Assembly: GCA_022508735.1 (NCBI GenBank)
Contig: JAFLUQ010000078.1
Coordinates: 1-10,441 of the forward strand
From: Oscillospiraceae bacterium
Lineage (GTDB): Bacteria > Bacillota > Clostridia > UMGS1883
Length of the DNA stretch: 10,441 bases
Direction of reading: 5' to 3'
Shown: positions 1 through 6,657 of the stretch, piece by piece
How the letters are laid out: each line of letters begins with the position of its first letter
How positions within the stretch are numbered: position 1 is the first letter of the stretch
Notes under the pieces: model-generated
The model's input: the letters and a program-made list of their open reading frames with translations, nothing else
Told to the model about the DNA's origin: nothing
Databases searched by the model: none
Program-made: the position numbers and the translations under genes

Positions 1-2195
1 ATAACGTCAAGATAGAAATTACTCATATCCACAACGCAGAAGTTATGAATAGTGTGGTATATCATGTGGAACTCATAGCTGCGGTAGGCCTCGAGAACAC
101 GGCCTACGATGTCATTGAGTCTCGTCAGGCTCCAGCGATCCATCTCGCCCATTTCCTCAAAGGGAACACAGTCAGTATCAGGATCAAAGTCGTGGATATT
201 GCCGAGAATATAGCGGGCAGTGTTTCTGATCTTGCGGTAGGCCTCGCTGAGCTGCTTGAGGATCTCATCGGAAATTCTCATATCAGTCTTATAGTCGGCG
301 GAGACTACCCACAGACGCAGTATATCGGCGCCAAACTGCTTGATGATGATCTCGGGGCTGATACCGTTGCCCTTGCTCTTGCTGAATTTTTCACCGCTCT
401 GATCCACGATCATGCCGTGAGTTATAACAGTCTTATAGGGTGCCACGCCCTTGGCGGCAATAGACGTCAGAAGAGACGACTGGAACCAGCCGCGGTACTG
501 ATCGTTACCCTCAAGATATATGTCTGCAGGGAACTTTAGACCGGGCTTGACCTCCAGCACACCGCTGTGAGAGGAGCCGCTGTCGAACCAAACGTCCATG
601 ATGTCTTTTTCCTTGGTGAACTCAGTGCAGCCACACTCGCACTTTGTGCCCTCGGGCAAAATATCCTTGGCATCTGTCTCATACCACGCGTTGCTGCCGC
701 CCTTTTCGCGGAACAGCTTGGCGGTGGCGGCGATGGTCTCTTCTGTTATGAGCTCCTTGCCGCAGTCGGCGCAGTAGAATATGGGAAGAGGAACGCCCCA
801 GGTTCTCTGACGGGAAATACACCAGTCGGAGCGGTCAAGCACCATGCCGGTGATACGGTCCTCGCCCCACTTGGGCAGCCAGTTTATACCCTTTATGGCC
901 TCAACGGCCTTGTCCTTTATAGCGTCCACCGAAGCGAACCACTGCTCTGTGGCGCGGAACACGATTGGCTCATGGCAGCGCCAGCAGTGAGGATATTGGT
1001 GGATTATGGGTTCGATAGCAAAGAGGGCACCCTCTTCTTTGAGCTTCTCGATAATTTTCTCGTTGGATTTCTCGTAGTAAAGTCCGGCAAACTCTCCGGC
1101 CAGTTCATTGAGATAGCCCTTGGAGTCTACAGGCACAATGATGGGGATATCTTTATACTTCTGGCAAACGACATAGTCCTCCACGCCGTGGCCGGGTGCC
1201 GTATGCACACAACCGGTACCGGCGTCAAGAGTTACGTGGTCGCCCACGATTACAAGACTCTCTCGGTCAATAAAGGGGTGCATAGTGGTGATATATTCGA
1301 GATCACTGCCCTTGAACGCGGCGATAATGCTGTATTCCTCTATGCCGCCGGCCTTCATTGAAGCCTCGACCAGCTCTGTGGCCATAACGTATACCTCGCC
1401 GCCCTGTGCTTTCACCAGACTGTACTCAAAGTCGGGATTAAGGGATATAGCCACATTGCCGGGCAGAGTCCAGGTGGTGGTGGTCCAAATTACGAAATAG
1501 ATGTTATCGAGGGGTTCGCCAACATTCGCGAATACACCCTTATCGTCCTTAACACGGAACTTGACGTAAATGGAGTTGGTCTTATCCTCCTGATACTCGA
1601 TCTCCGCCTCGGCCAGAGCCGTTTCGCAGTCAGGGCACCAGTAGATGGGCTTGAGGCCTTTATAGATGTAGCCGCGCTTGGCCATCTCGCCGAAGATCTC
1701 TATCTGCTTGGCCTCGAACAGAGGATCAAGTGTAACATAGATATCATCCCAGTCACCGATAGAACCGAGACGCTGTATCTGAGTCTTCTGGTTTTCAACA
1801 TACCCTAACGCAAAGTCGCGGCAAATGTTTCTGAACTCGGTAATGCTGGTCTCATGGCGGTTAACGCCCAGCTTCTTTATAGCCTGGCGCTCAATTGGAA
1901 GACCGTGAGTATCCCAGCCATGTATATATGGAGCCTTGAAGCCGTCCATATTTTTGAAGCGGGTAATAATGTCCTTAAGGGTCTTATTCAGAGCATGACC
2001 CATGTGCATATCGCCGTTAGCATAGGGCGGGCCGTCGTGCAGCACGAAAAGAGGCTTGCCCTCGTTGGCCTTCATGAGCTTGCCGTAAAGGTCGTTATTA
2101 AGCCATCTTTTCAGAGTCTCAGGCTCGCGCTCCGGCAGACCGGCCCTCATAGGGAAGTCGGTTACCGGCAGATTCAGAGTTTCAGAATAATCCAT
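1..2195 (-). CDS. ileS: Isoleucyl-tRNA synthetase, 3' end cut off by window edge
   Basis: Class I aminoacyl-tRNA synthetase that charges tRNA-Ile in the cytoplasm and edits misactivated valine. About 731 of an expected roughly 930 residues are present with no internal stop. The ATG at 2195 is supported by AAAGGA at 2206-2211 with a 10-base spacer. Visible in order: PPYANG followed by the HIGH-box variant HMGH (residues 64-67); TWTLPGN and the editing-domain sequence GTGCVHTAPGHGVEDY; DWCISRQRTWG; DVWFDSG; RGWFQSS; and the KMSKS-box variant KFSKS (residues 603-607, bases 375-389) followed by KGN. Cysteine pairs at 187/190 and 404/407, and 475/478 with 519/521/523, match in spacing the two zinc sites known from Thermus thermophilus IleRS. 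The region after KFSKS resembles the common bacterial IleS1 type rather than the mupirocin-resistant IleS2 type. The anticodon-binding domain is incomplete. It lies 93 bases downstream of ylmH with no room for a T-box leader. Confidence 0.97.
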   Translation of the reverse strand, partial: MDYSETLNLPVTDFPMRAGLPEREPETLKRWLNNDLYGKLMKANEGKPLFVLHDGPPYANGDMHMGHALNKTLKDIITRFKNMDGFKAPYIHGWDTHGLPIERQAIKKLGVNRHETSITEFRNICRDFALGYVENQKTQIQRLGSIGDWDDIYVTLDPLFEAKQIEIFGEMAKRGYIYKGLKPIYWCPDCETALAEAEIEYQEDKTNSIYVKFRVKDDKGVFANVGEPLDNIYFVIWTTTTWTLPGNVAISLNPDFEYSLVKAQGGEVYVMATELVEASMKAGGIEEYSIIAAFKGSDLEYITTMHPFIDRESLVIVGDHVTLDAGTGCVHTAPGHGVEDYVVCQKYKDIPIIVPVDSKGYLNELAGEFAGLYYEKSNEKIIEKLKEEGALFAIEPIIHQYPHCWRCHEPIVFRATEQWFASVDAIKDKAVEAIKGINWLPKWGEDRITGMVLDRSDWCISRQRTWGVPLPIFYCADCGKELITEETIAATAKLFREKGGSNAWYETDAKDILPEGTKCECGCTEFTKEKDIMDVWFDSGSSHSGVLEVKPGLKFPADIYLEGNDQYRGWFQSSLLTSIAAKGVAPYKTVITHGMIVDQSGEKFSKSKGNGISPEIIIKQFGADILRLWVVSADYKTDMRISDEILKQLSEAYRKIRNTARYILGNIHDFDPDTDCVPFEEMGEMDRWSLTRLNDIVGRVLEAYRSYEFHMIYHTIHNFCVVDMSNFYLDV

Positions 2196-2257
2196 CTGAG
2201 TTCATTCCTTTCAAAGGTGTATTAAGTCATTAAAATATATTTTGCATGAGTATTTGC

Positions 2258-2280
2258 CGGGGAACCGTTCGGGTTCCCCG
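2258..2280 (-). promoter_or_regulatory. GC-rich hairpin in the ylmH-ileS gap
   Basis: A perfect 9-bp stem, CGGGGAACC with GGTTCCCCG, encloses a 5-base loop and begins 8 bases after the ylmH stop. In the direction of transcription it is followed by GCAAATACTC, not by a U run, so it is not a textbook intrinsic terminator. Between it and ileS is an AT-rich stretch with a 12-base palindrome (AAAATATATTTT, 2232-2243). I infer a role in mRNA processing, 3'-end protection of the upstream message or partial attenuation. No clear -35/-10 pair for ileS could be assigned in the gap. Confidence 0.45.
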
Positions 2281-2288
2281 ACGAGTTT

Positions 2289-3059
2289 TTACACATATTT
2301 TTTCAGGGTGACAAAAATCCTGTCTTTTTTACTTTTGCCGCCGATCTCAAGCTCGGCCTTACCAAAGCCGCGCACTGTTATGATATCGCCGTCATTAAGC
2401 TTATGATCCATTTTTTCGGCTGCTATGCCATTGACGAATACCCGTCCGGCGTGTATAAAATCGCCTGCCGCTCCCCTGCCCTTGCCAAGCATCAAAGCAC
2501 AGACGCTGTCGAGTCTGAGAGACGCCACGGTGCCCCCTTTTTCCTCAAAGCGGCGCTCGGGCAGTTCCAACTCTTGCAGTGCGGCAGTTTCCGCAGACAC
2601 AGGGTATTTCCCAACTGAAAGCAGAGAGGCAGCGATATATTCCGCCACGTCCGCATGTGCGATTAATGCAGCTCCGCCATCAGAAATTATAATATCACCC
2701 AGCTTCTCCCTTTCGAGGCCCAGCCCCATTAGGGAACCGAGATAATCCCGATGAGTCAGCTTATCAAGGTTCTTGCCGCTTATCTTTATGGCGGCAATTG
2801 GAAATTCGTCCTCTTCAGCGTTAAAGCCGGCCATTTTCCGCTCTGCGTCTTCATAGCCGCCATACAGGCACAGTTCTGCGTCAGGCAGATATTTCTCGCG
2901 CTGAGCGAGATGACTTATCTCTCCCATCGACAGAAAATCTCCAAACATCGCTCCGCCGAATTTGGCAGCCCTTTGGGCGCGATCATACAGTTTGGTAAAA
3001 GTGTTTTTCTCCTCAATTTCCAGCCCGCTGAGGAATTTGTTTTTATCGCTTAATCCCAC
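2289..3059 (-). CDS. ylmH: YlmH-family S4-domain RNA-binding protein
   Basis: A 256-residue protein, close to the length of Bacillus subtilis YlmH (about 257). The N-terminal part is the YlmH-specific region with the conserved stretch HRDYLGSLMGLGLEREKLGDI split around residues 103-123. The C-terminal part is an S4 RNA-binding fold (about residues 181-231: LRLDSVCALMLGKGR, then GRVFVNG, then LNDGDIITVRGFG), followed by a basic tail. Known family role: YlmH binds 50S ribosomal subunits and in B. subtilis can act in ribosome-associated quality control, alongside or in place of RqcP. The start is GTG, 10 bases inside the 3' end of sepF, with only a weak ribosome binding site (GAAAG-like, well upstream), so translation is probably coupled to sepF. 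A start further in would shorten the conserved N-terminus. It sits in the usual Firmicutes sepF-ylmH-ileS order. Confidence 0.9.
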   Translation of the reverse strand: MGLSDKNKFLSGLEIEEKNTFTKLYDRAQRAAKFGGAMFGDFLSMGEISHLAQREKYLPDAELCLYGGYEDAERKMAGFNAEEDEFPIAAIKISGKNLDKLTHRDYLGSLMGLGLEREKLGDIIISDGGAALIAHADVAEYIAASLLSVGKYPVSAETAALQELELPERRFEEKGGTVASLRLDSVCALMLGKGRGAAGDFIHAGRVFVNGIAAEKMDHKLNDGDIITVRGFGKAELEIGGKSKKDRIFVTLKKYV

Positions 3060-3541
3060 AGAGACAGACGACCGCTTTCAAGCTCGCTCTTTACAGCAGG
3101 CGTTACGTCAACATTAGAAGGCGCCAGCAGCAAAATTCCGTCGCTTATCTTGCGGAAGGAGCCGCGCTTCGCATAGGCCGCACCACTGATGAAATCAATT
3201 GTTCTTCTGGCCTGATCGCGATCCATATCTTCTATATTTATAATTACGGGCTTGTTATTGTTGAGGTTATCAATAGCCTGTCGGCAGGAGTCATCGAAGG
3301 AATCCAGCTTTAGCACGACAACTTTGAGCTGTGTCGTGGCGGCAAAATTCACCACTCTTGGCTGATTTTTACGCGCTGCCTGGGAAGAAGAGCTTGAAGC
3401 CGCACTATTATTGCGGCTGCTGCTGCGTGCCGGTTCGGGGGCGGGCTCGTCGTCCTCAAAGCCGACCTCCTCAAAATCGTCGTCTACGTCGGCCTCGCCG
3501 AATACCAAATCTGCCATGCGGTTAAAGAGGTTCTTTTTCAT
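3050..3541 (-). CDS. sepF: Cell-division protein SepF
   Basis: A 163-residue SepF (YlmF, DUF552 family), which tethers FtsZ filaments to the membrane and helps septum assembly. The N-terminus (MKKNLFNRMADLVFG) fits the amphipathic membrane-binding helix typical of SepF. It is followed by an acidic stretch (about residues 16-37), a Ser/Ala/Asn-rich linker (about 39-57) and the globular SepF core (about 61-150), with PRVVNF at its start, the central INIEDMDRDQARRTIDFISGA split region and GSFRKISDGILLLAPSNV-type strands. The ATG at 3541 is preceded by AGGAG with an 8-base spacer. It lies 50 bases downstream of yggS and overlaps ylmH by 10 bases. The linker is low-complexity and likely disordered; otherwise the protein looks normal. 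Confidence 0.95.
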   Translation of the reverse strand: MKKNLFNRMADLVFGEADVDDDFEEVGFEDDEPAPEPARSSSRNNSAASSSSSQAARKNQPRVVNFAATTQLKVVVLKLDSFDDSCRQAIDNLNNNKPVIINIEDMDRDQARRTIDFISGAAYAKRGSFRKISDGILLLAPSNVDVTPAVKSELESGRLSLWD

Positions 3542-3560
3542 GTTTACATCTCCTCACTTT

Positions 3561-3575
3561 ATATTGAGACAATAT
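3561..3575. repeat. Short inverted repeat upstream of sepF
   Basis: Six-base arms ATATTG and CAATAT flank a 3-base spacer in the 50-base yggS-sepF gap, just upstream of the sepF ribosome binding site. It is operator-like in size, but AT-rich and short, so it could be chance. As an RNA hairpin it would be very weak. No convincing promoter hexamers could be paired with it. Confidence 0.25.
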
Positions 3576-3591
3576 TTCACAGAGCTCGCGC

Positions 3592-4266
3592 TCATATTGC
3601 CTTAAATATTGCGCTTCCTATTCTCACATGAGTGGCGCCCTCCTCGACTGCGATCTCAAAGTCGCCGCTCATGCCCATAGACAGAATGTCTATTCCCTCC
3701 AGCTCTGACCGGAGGTTCATGTATAGCTCCCGCGCGGCGCGGAATATGGGCCGGCAGAGCTCTTTATCCTCAAAATTCGGCGCCATAGTCATTATGCCGC
3801 GGAGCCGCACTGATGGATAGTCCTTTAACTTATTTATTATACCGCGAAATTCCTCAATTGTCAAACCATATTTGCTTTCTTCCAAAGATATGTTTACTTC
3901 AAGCAACATATCCTGAATAACGTTTATTTCTGCGGCGCGTTTATTAATTGCCTCCAGCAGATGAAGGCTGTCCACAGAGTGGATAAGCTCGGCTGTACCG
4001 ACGGCCTGCTTCACCTTATTGGTCTGAAGGTGGCCTATTATGTGCCAGCGGGCACCAGGCAGTTCGGGGCGCTTGCGCTCCATCTCCTGCACGCGGTTCT
4101 CTGCCAGAATATCCATTCCCAGCTCCATGGCCCGGCGAATAAGCGGCAGCTCAACAAATTTGCTGACCGCAACAATTGTCACTTCTTCGGGTGCTCTTCC
4201 TGAGCGCAGCGCGGCCTCGGCCACTCGAGCACGGACAGCGGCTATATTTCTTTCAACATGATCCAT
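3592..4266 (-). CDS. yggS: YggS/YlmE-family PLP homeostasis protein
   Basis: A 224-residue member of the COG0325 family (PLPBP/ProSC, YlmE in Bacillus). These proteins bind pyridoxal 5'-phosphate in a fold-type III (alanine racemase N-terminal-like) barrel and buffer PLP pools and amino-acid balance; no enzymatic reaction is established. The PLP lysine is K36 in the motif VAVSK. Other family signatures are ILAENRVQE, WHIIGHLQTNKVK, the SLEESKYGL segment, and the C-terminal phosphate-binding region SMGMSGDFEIAVEEG followed by THVRIGSAIF. The length is typical. The ATG follows the TAA of the HlyD-like gene with no gap, and GAGG about 11 bases upstream lies inside that gene, suggesting coupled translation. 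Position just before sepF is the classic Firmicutes arrangement. The symbol ylmE would be equally valid. Confidence 0.95.
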   Translation of the reverse strand: MDHVERNIAAVRARVAEAALRSGRAPEEVTIVAVSKFVELPLIRRAMELGMDILAENRVQEMERKRPELPGARWHIIGHLQTNKVKQAVGTAELIHSVDSLHLLEAINKRAAEINVIQDMLLEVNISLEESKYGLTIEEFRGIINKLKDYPSVRLRGIMTMAPNFEDKELCRPIFRAARELYMNLRSELEGIDILSMGMSGDFEIAVEEGATHVRIGSAIFKAI

Positions 4267-5487
4267 TTATCTCACGTCCTCGGGGTTAAGAAGCACCTTA
4301 TCGAACTCCTTCAGCGGCACATAGTCTGCGGCAGAGCCGGGCGGCGCATAGTTGCGGTTTACAATATAGTATTGGTCGTCATCTGTACGGAAGGGGTTAT
4401 CATTGACCGGCTTGAACTGCTTCGTCTTGTCGATTAGAATATAAACACCCTTCTGCTCGCCCTCTATTCTAAGGGTGGACGTTGGTATTTTAAGTCCGTT
4501 GCGGCGCAACAGAATCACCTTATAATCCACATTGCGCAGGCTGGTTATACCGTCTACAAACTGATCGCTTCTTACTATGATGACTCTTCTGCCATCTTCT
4601 TCATCGCTAATATAATAGATTTCCGCGTCCACCTCGGTGGTCTCAGCGGCATCAACCAACAGCCTCACGCTGCTGCCCACTTTGGCCTCGGCAGCTTCCT
4701 CTTCAGTTATCACGGCGGTGAGATACCAATTATAGTTATCGGTTATCTTGCAAAGCTGCCGTGGATCCTGCTCGTAGTCTTTCATAAGATTTTTGAAGCC
4801 GTCCACCATAGTGGGTGTCAGCGTATTCATTGTCTCCCCGCTGCCGTATGTCTCAAGACCGTCCAGCTCTGCTGTGTATATGCCCGCGATCGGGGCGTAG
4901 ACCTCGCTCTGAACTCCTCCTATGGCGTTCTCAATATCCGCCTTCTGCTCGTACAGCTCGGCCAGAACTTCTTCTGCCGGCTCGTTGGTCTCGATCTCAG
5001 CGGCGCGGTTTTTGAGATAGCCGACCTCTTTTTTCAGCTCCGATGCCCTTGCATAGTCGCCATCACGTACGGCCTCGCGTATACTCCTGACGTTCGTGCT
5101 TACTGCACCGGCAATACGCATAGTATCAGACTGATACATTTGAGCCACGATATTGCTCTTCTCTATGTCCTCAATACGCTCATTTATGTCGTTAAGCCTT
5201 TCTATCATGGCGTCGTCGGGCTCTCCGCTTATTACACTGCCAACGCGGGCCTGTCGGCTGACTCTCTCACCGTCATTGACAAAGGGTTCAAACACGCCGG
5301 GAGCATCGCTATCGACGATCGTTTCATCGCGGAGTATATAACCGGTGCCGCTGATGCTTTTTTCATATTCAAAATAGGTGACCGTCTCGGTGCTGTAGGG
5401 ACTCATGCAGTAGCGCACTGTGCTTATGAGCGCCGCGATTATCACCACAATAAATATAATTCTGATTGCTTTACGCAAGCCTTTCAC
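4267..5487 (-). CDS. HlyD-like membrane-anchored protein of unknown function
   Basis: A 406-residue protein with a short basic N-terminus, one hydrophobic segment (about residues 8-24) and an extracytoplasmic remainder. After the anchor comes a short beta region (about 44-88, with SGTGYILRDE and DGERVSRQARVGSV resembling half of a biotinyl/lipoyl hairpin). Next is a charged helical, likely coiled-coil stretch (about 92-190), then the returning hairpin half (SEVYAPIAGIYT, about 194-204), and a C-terminal beta domain with GLKIPTSTLR, a motif seen in HlyD-type adaptors. This architecture fits a membrane-fusion/periplasmic-adaptor-like fold, but no ABC transporter, RND pump or outer-membrane partner is encoded nearby. 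The start is GTG directly after the hfq stop codon; the next Met (residue 28) would remove the membrane segment, so GTG is preferred. Its ribosome binding site is weak, suggesting coupling to hfq. Its place before yggS-sepF hints at a cell-envelope or division role, which is inference. Confidence 0.8.
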   Translation of the reverse strand: MKGLRKAIRIIFIVVIIAALISTVRYCMSPYSTETVTYFEYEKSISGTGYILRDETIVDSDAPGVFEPFVNDGERVSRQARVGSVISGEPDDAMIERLNDINERIEDIEKSNIVAQMYQSDTMRIAGAVSTNVRSIREAVRDGDYARASELKKEVGYLKNRAAEIETNEPAEEVLAELYEQKADIENAIGGVQSEVYAPIAGIYTAELDGLETYGSGETMNTLTPTMVDGFKNLMKDYEQDPRQLCKITDNYNWYLTAVITEEEAAEAKVGSSVRLLVDAAETTEVDAEIYYISDEEDGRRVIIVRSDQFVDGITSLRNVDYKVILLRRNGLKIPTSTLRIEGEQKGVYILIDKTKQFKPVNDNPFRTDDDQYYIVNRNYAPPGSAADYVPLKEFDKVLLNPEDVR

Positions 5488-5724
5488 CTACTCGTCTGCT
5501 TCGTCAAAATTGAATTTCACGGGTTCAAAGGGGATCATCGTGGAAATCGCGTGCTTATACACTATTTCCTGCTTGCCGTCGCAGTCGATCACAACGGTAT
5601 AGTTGTCGAAGCCCTTGACCTGGCACTTGATCTGAAATCCGCTCAAAAGGTATATCACGATCGTAGTGCGTTCCCTGCGTACTGTGTTCAGGAACATATC
5701 CTGAAGATTGATGTTGTTTTTCAT
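5488..5724 (-). CDS. hfq: RNA chaperone Hfq
   Basis: A 78-residue Sm-like protein expected to form a hexameric ring that pairs small RNAs with mRNAs. Sm1 region: NLQDMFLNTVRRER then IYLLSGFQIKCQVKGFDNY. Sm2 contains the hallmark YKHAIS (residues 56-61). Q8 and K57/H58 match proximal-face RNA contacts; Y25, G29 and F30 match the distal face, F30 being typical of Gram-positive Hfq. The rim carries RRER (residues 16-19), as in E. coli, rather than the RKEN of B. subtilis. The C-terminal tail is short and acidic. The reading frame is open further upstream to 5823, but the true start is the ATG at 5724, set by a strong AGGAGG and by alignment with the family N-terminus. Its ATG overlaps the miaA stop (ATGA), and the next gene starts right after its TAG. 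The miaA-hfq order is conserved in many bacteria. Confidence 0.95.
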   Translation of the reverse strand: MKNNINLQDMFLNTVRRERTTIVIYLLSGFQIKCQVKGFDNYTVVIDCDGKQEIVYKHAISTMIPFEPVKFNFDEADE

Positions 5725-6653
5725 AATGATCCTCCTGTCAAAAATTTTTGTGTAATTTCTATTGCCTTGGCCTCTGCAAAAGTGGGTGTAAGCCAATTTA
5801 TTTCTGTGTTTCTCCTTAGCCACGTGAGCTGACGCTTTGCGTAGCGGCGGGAATTCTGCTTTACGGCAGCCACGGCTTCTTCCATAACATATCTGCCATC
5901 GAAAAAATCTATGATTTCCTTATATCCTATGGCCTGTGCCGCCGTTGGAGCTTTATCCTTTATGGGAAGCAGTTCACGGCGAACCTCGTCAACAAGACCC
6001 TGTTCTATCATAATATCCACACGGGCGTCTATTCGTCGGTACAGCTCCTCACGGTCATGTTCTATGGCCAGTCTGAGAGCTTTGTAAGGCGAAGGGCGGC
6101 GGCTCTTTTCGTTAAGCGTGCTGCGGCTTTCTCCGCTTTGGCTCACAAGCTCAATTGCGCGGATCACCCGCTTCAAGTTGTTGGGATGTATCTTTTCGGC
6201 GGCATCCGGGTCGAGAGCCTTGAGTTTGTCATGAACAAACTCATTTCCCTTTTCCTCAGCCTCACTAAAGAGCCTTTCCCTCAGCTCCGCGTCCTCGCCC
6301 GGAGCTGAAAAATCTGTGTTTGCCAGCAAGTGATCGATATACAGCCCAGTGCCGCCCACTATCACCGGCAGCCGTCCGCGGGCTGCTATATCGCGTATGA
6401 CCTCAGTTGCCTCCGCACAGTACCGTGCCACGCTGTAGCTTTCGGTGGGTTCGGCCACATCGATCATGTGGTGCACTACTCCCTGCCTTTCCTCCGGCGT
6501 TGGCTTGGCCGTGCCTATATCAAGACGGCGGTAAACCTGCATGGAGTCTGCCGAGACGACTTCGCCGCCGAAGCGGAGGGCCAGCTTAACGCCCAGCCCT
6601 GTTTTTCCGCTTGCGGTGGGGCCGCAGACCACAAGCACGGGTATTTTATCCAT
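5721..6653 (-). CDS. miaA: tRNA dimethylallyltransferase MiaA
   Basis: A 310-residue enzyme that transfers a dimethylallyl group from DMAPP to N6 of A37 in tRNAs reading codons that start with U, the first step toward (m)s2i6A. Visible: P-loop GPTASGKT (residues 11-18); the SADSMQVYRRLDIGTAKP region (34-51) with the likely catalytic Asp at 36; HHMIDV (61-66); VGGTGLYID (99-107); NLKRVIRAIE; AQAIGYKEI; and the C-terminal SRRYAKRQLTWLRR basic tRNA-contact region. The length is typical (about 300-315). The ATG at 6653 lies 4 bases after the mutL stop; the nearest purine-rich site (AAGGA) is about 12 bases upstream, inside mutL, so coupling is likely. The 3' end overlaps hfq by 4 bases. Confidence 0.97.
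   Translation of the reverse strand: MDKIPVLVVCGPTASGKTGLGVKLALRFGGEVVSADSMQVYRRLDIGTAKPTPEERQGVVHHMIDVAEPTESYSVARYCAEATEVIRDIAARGRLPVIVGGTGLYIDHLLANTDFSAPGEDAELRERLFSEAEEKGNEFVHDKLKALDPDAAEKIHPNNLKRVIRAIELVSQSGESRSTLNEKSRRPSPYKALRLAIEHDREELYRRIDARVDIMIEQGLVDEVRRELLPIKDKAPTAAQAIGYKEIIDFFDGRYVMEEAVAAVKQNSRRYAKRQLTWLRRNTEINWLTPTFAEAKAIEITQKFLTGGSL
5731..5736 (-). promoter_or_regulatory. Strong ribosome binding site for hfq
   Basis: A consensus AGGAGG lies 6 bases before the ATG at 5724 and inside the last codons of miaA. It decides the hfq start over the longer open frame beginning at 5823, whose extra 33 residues (with a run encoded by the miaA 3' end in another frame) resemble no Hfq. Confidence 0.85.
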
Positions 6654-6657
6654 AGGC

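Noticed and set aside
45..1361. Long open frames on the plus strand opposite ileS
   Set aside because: They are antisense shadows of a clear IleRS frame with all signature motifs; their translations show no recognisable domain and they lack convincing ribosome binding sites.
2258..2280. Hairpin as a classic intrinsic terminator
   Set aside because: No U run follows the stem on the minus strand. The T5 stretch on the plus strand is several bases past the stem and faces away from transcription.
2196..2288. T-box riboswitch upstream of ileS
   Set aside because: The gap is only 93 bases, while T-box leaders are usually more than 150, and no T-box antiterminator consensus is visible.
3368..3427. 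Ser/Ala-rich run in SepF as a repeat or error
   Set aside because: The codons are mixed, the frame is intact, and a variable disordered linker between membrane helix and core is normal for SepF.
5488..5823. A 111-residue version of Hfq starting 99 bases further upstream
   Set aside because: The added N-terminus overlaps miaA in another frame and resembles no Hfq; the AGGAGG at 5731-5736 supports the ATG at 5724.
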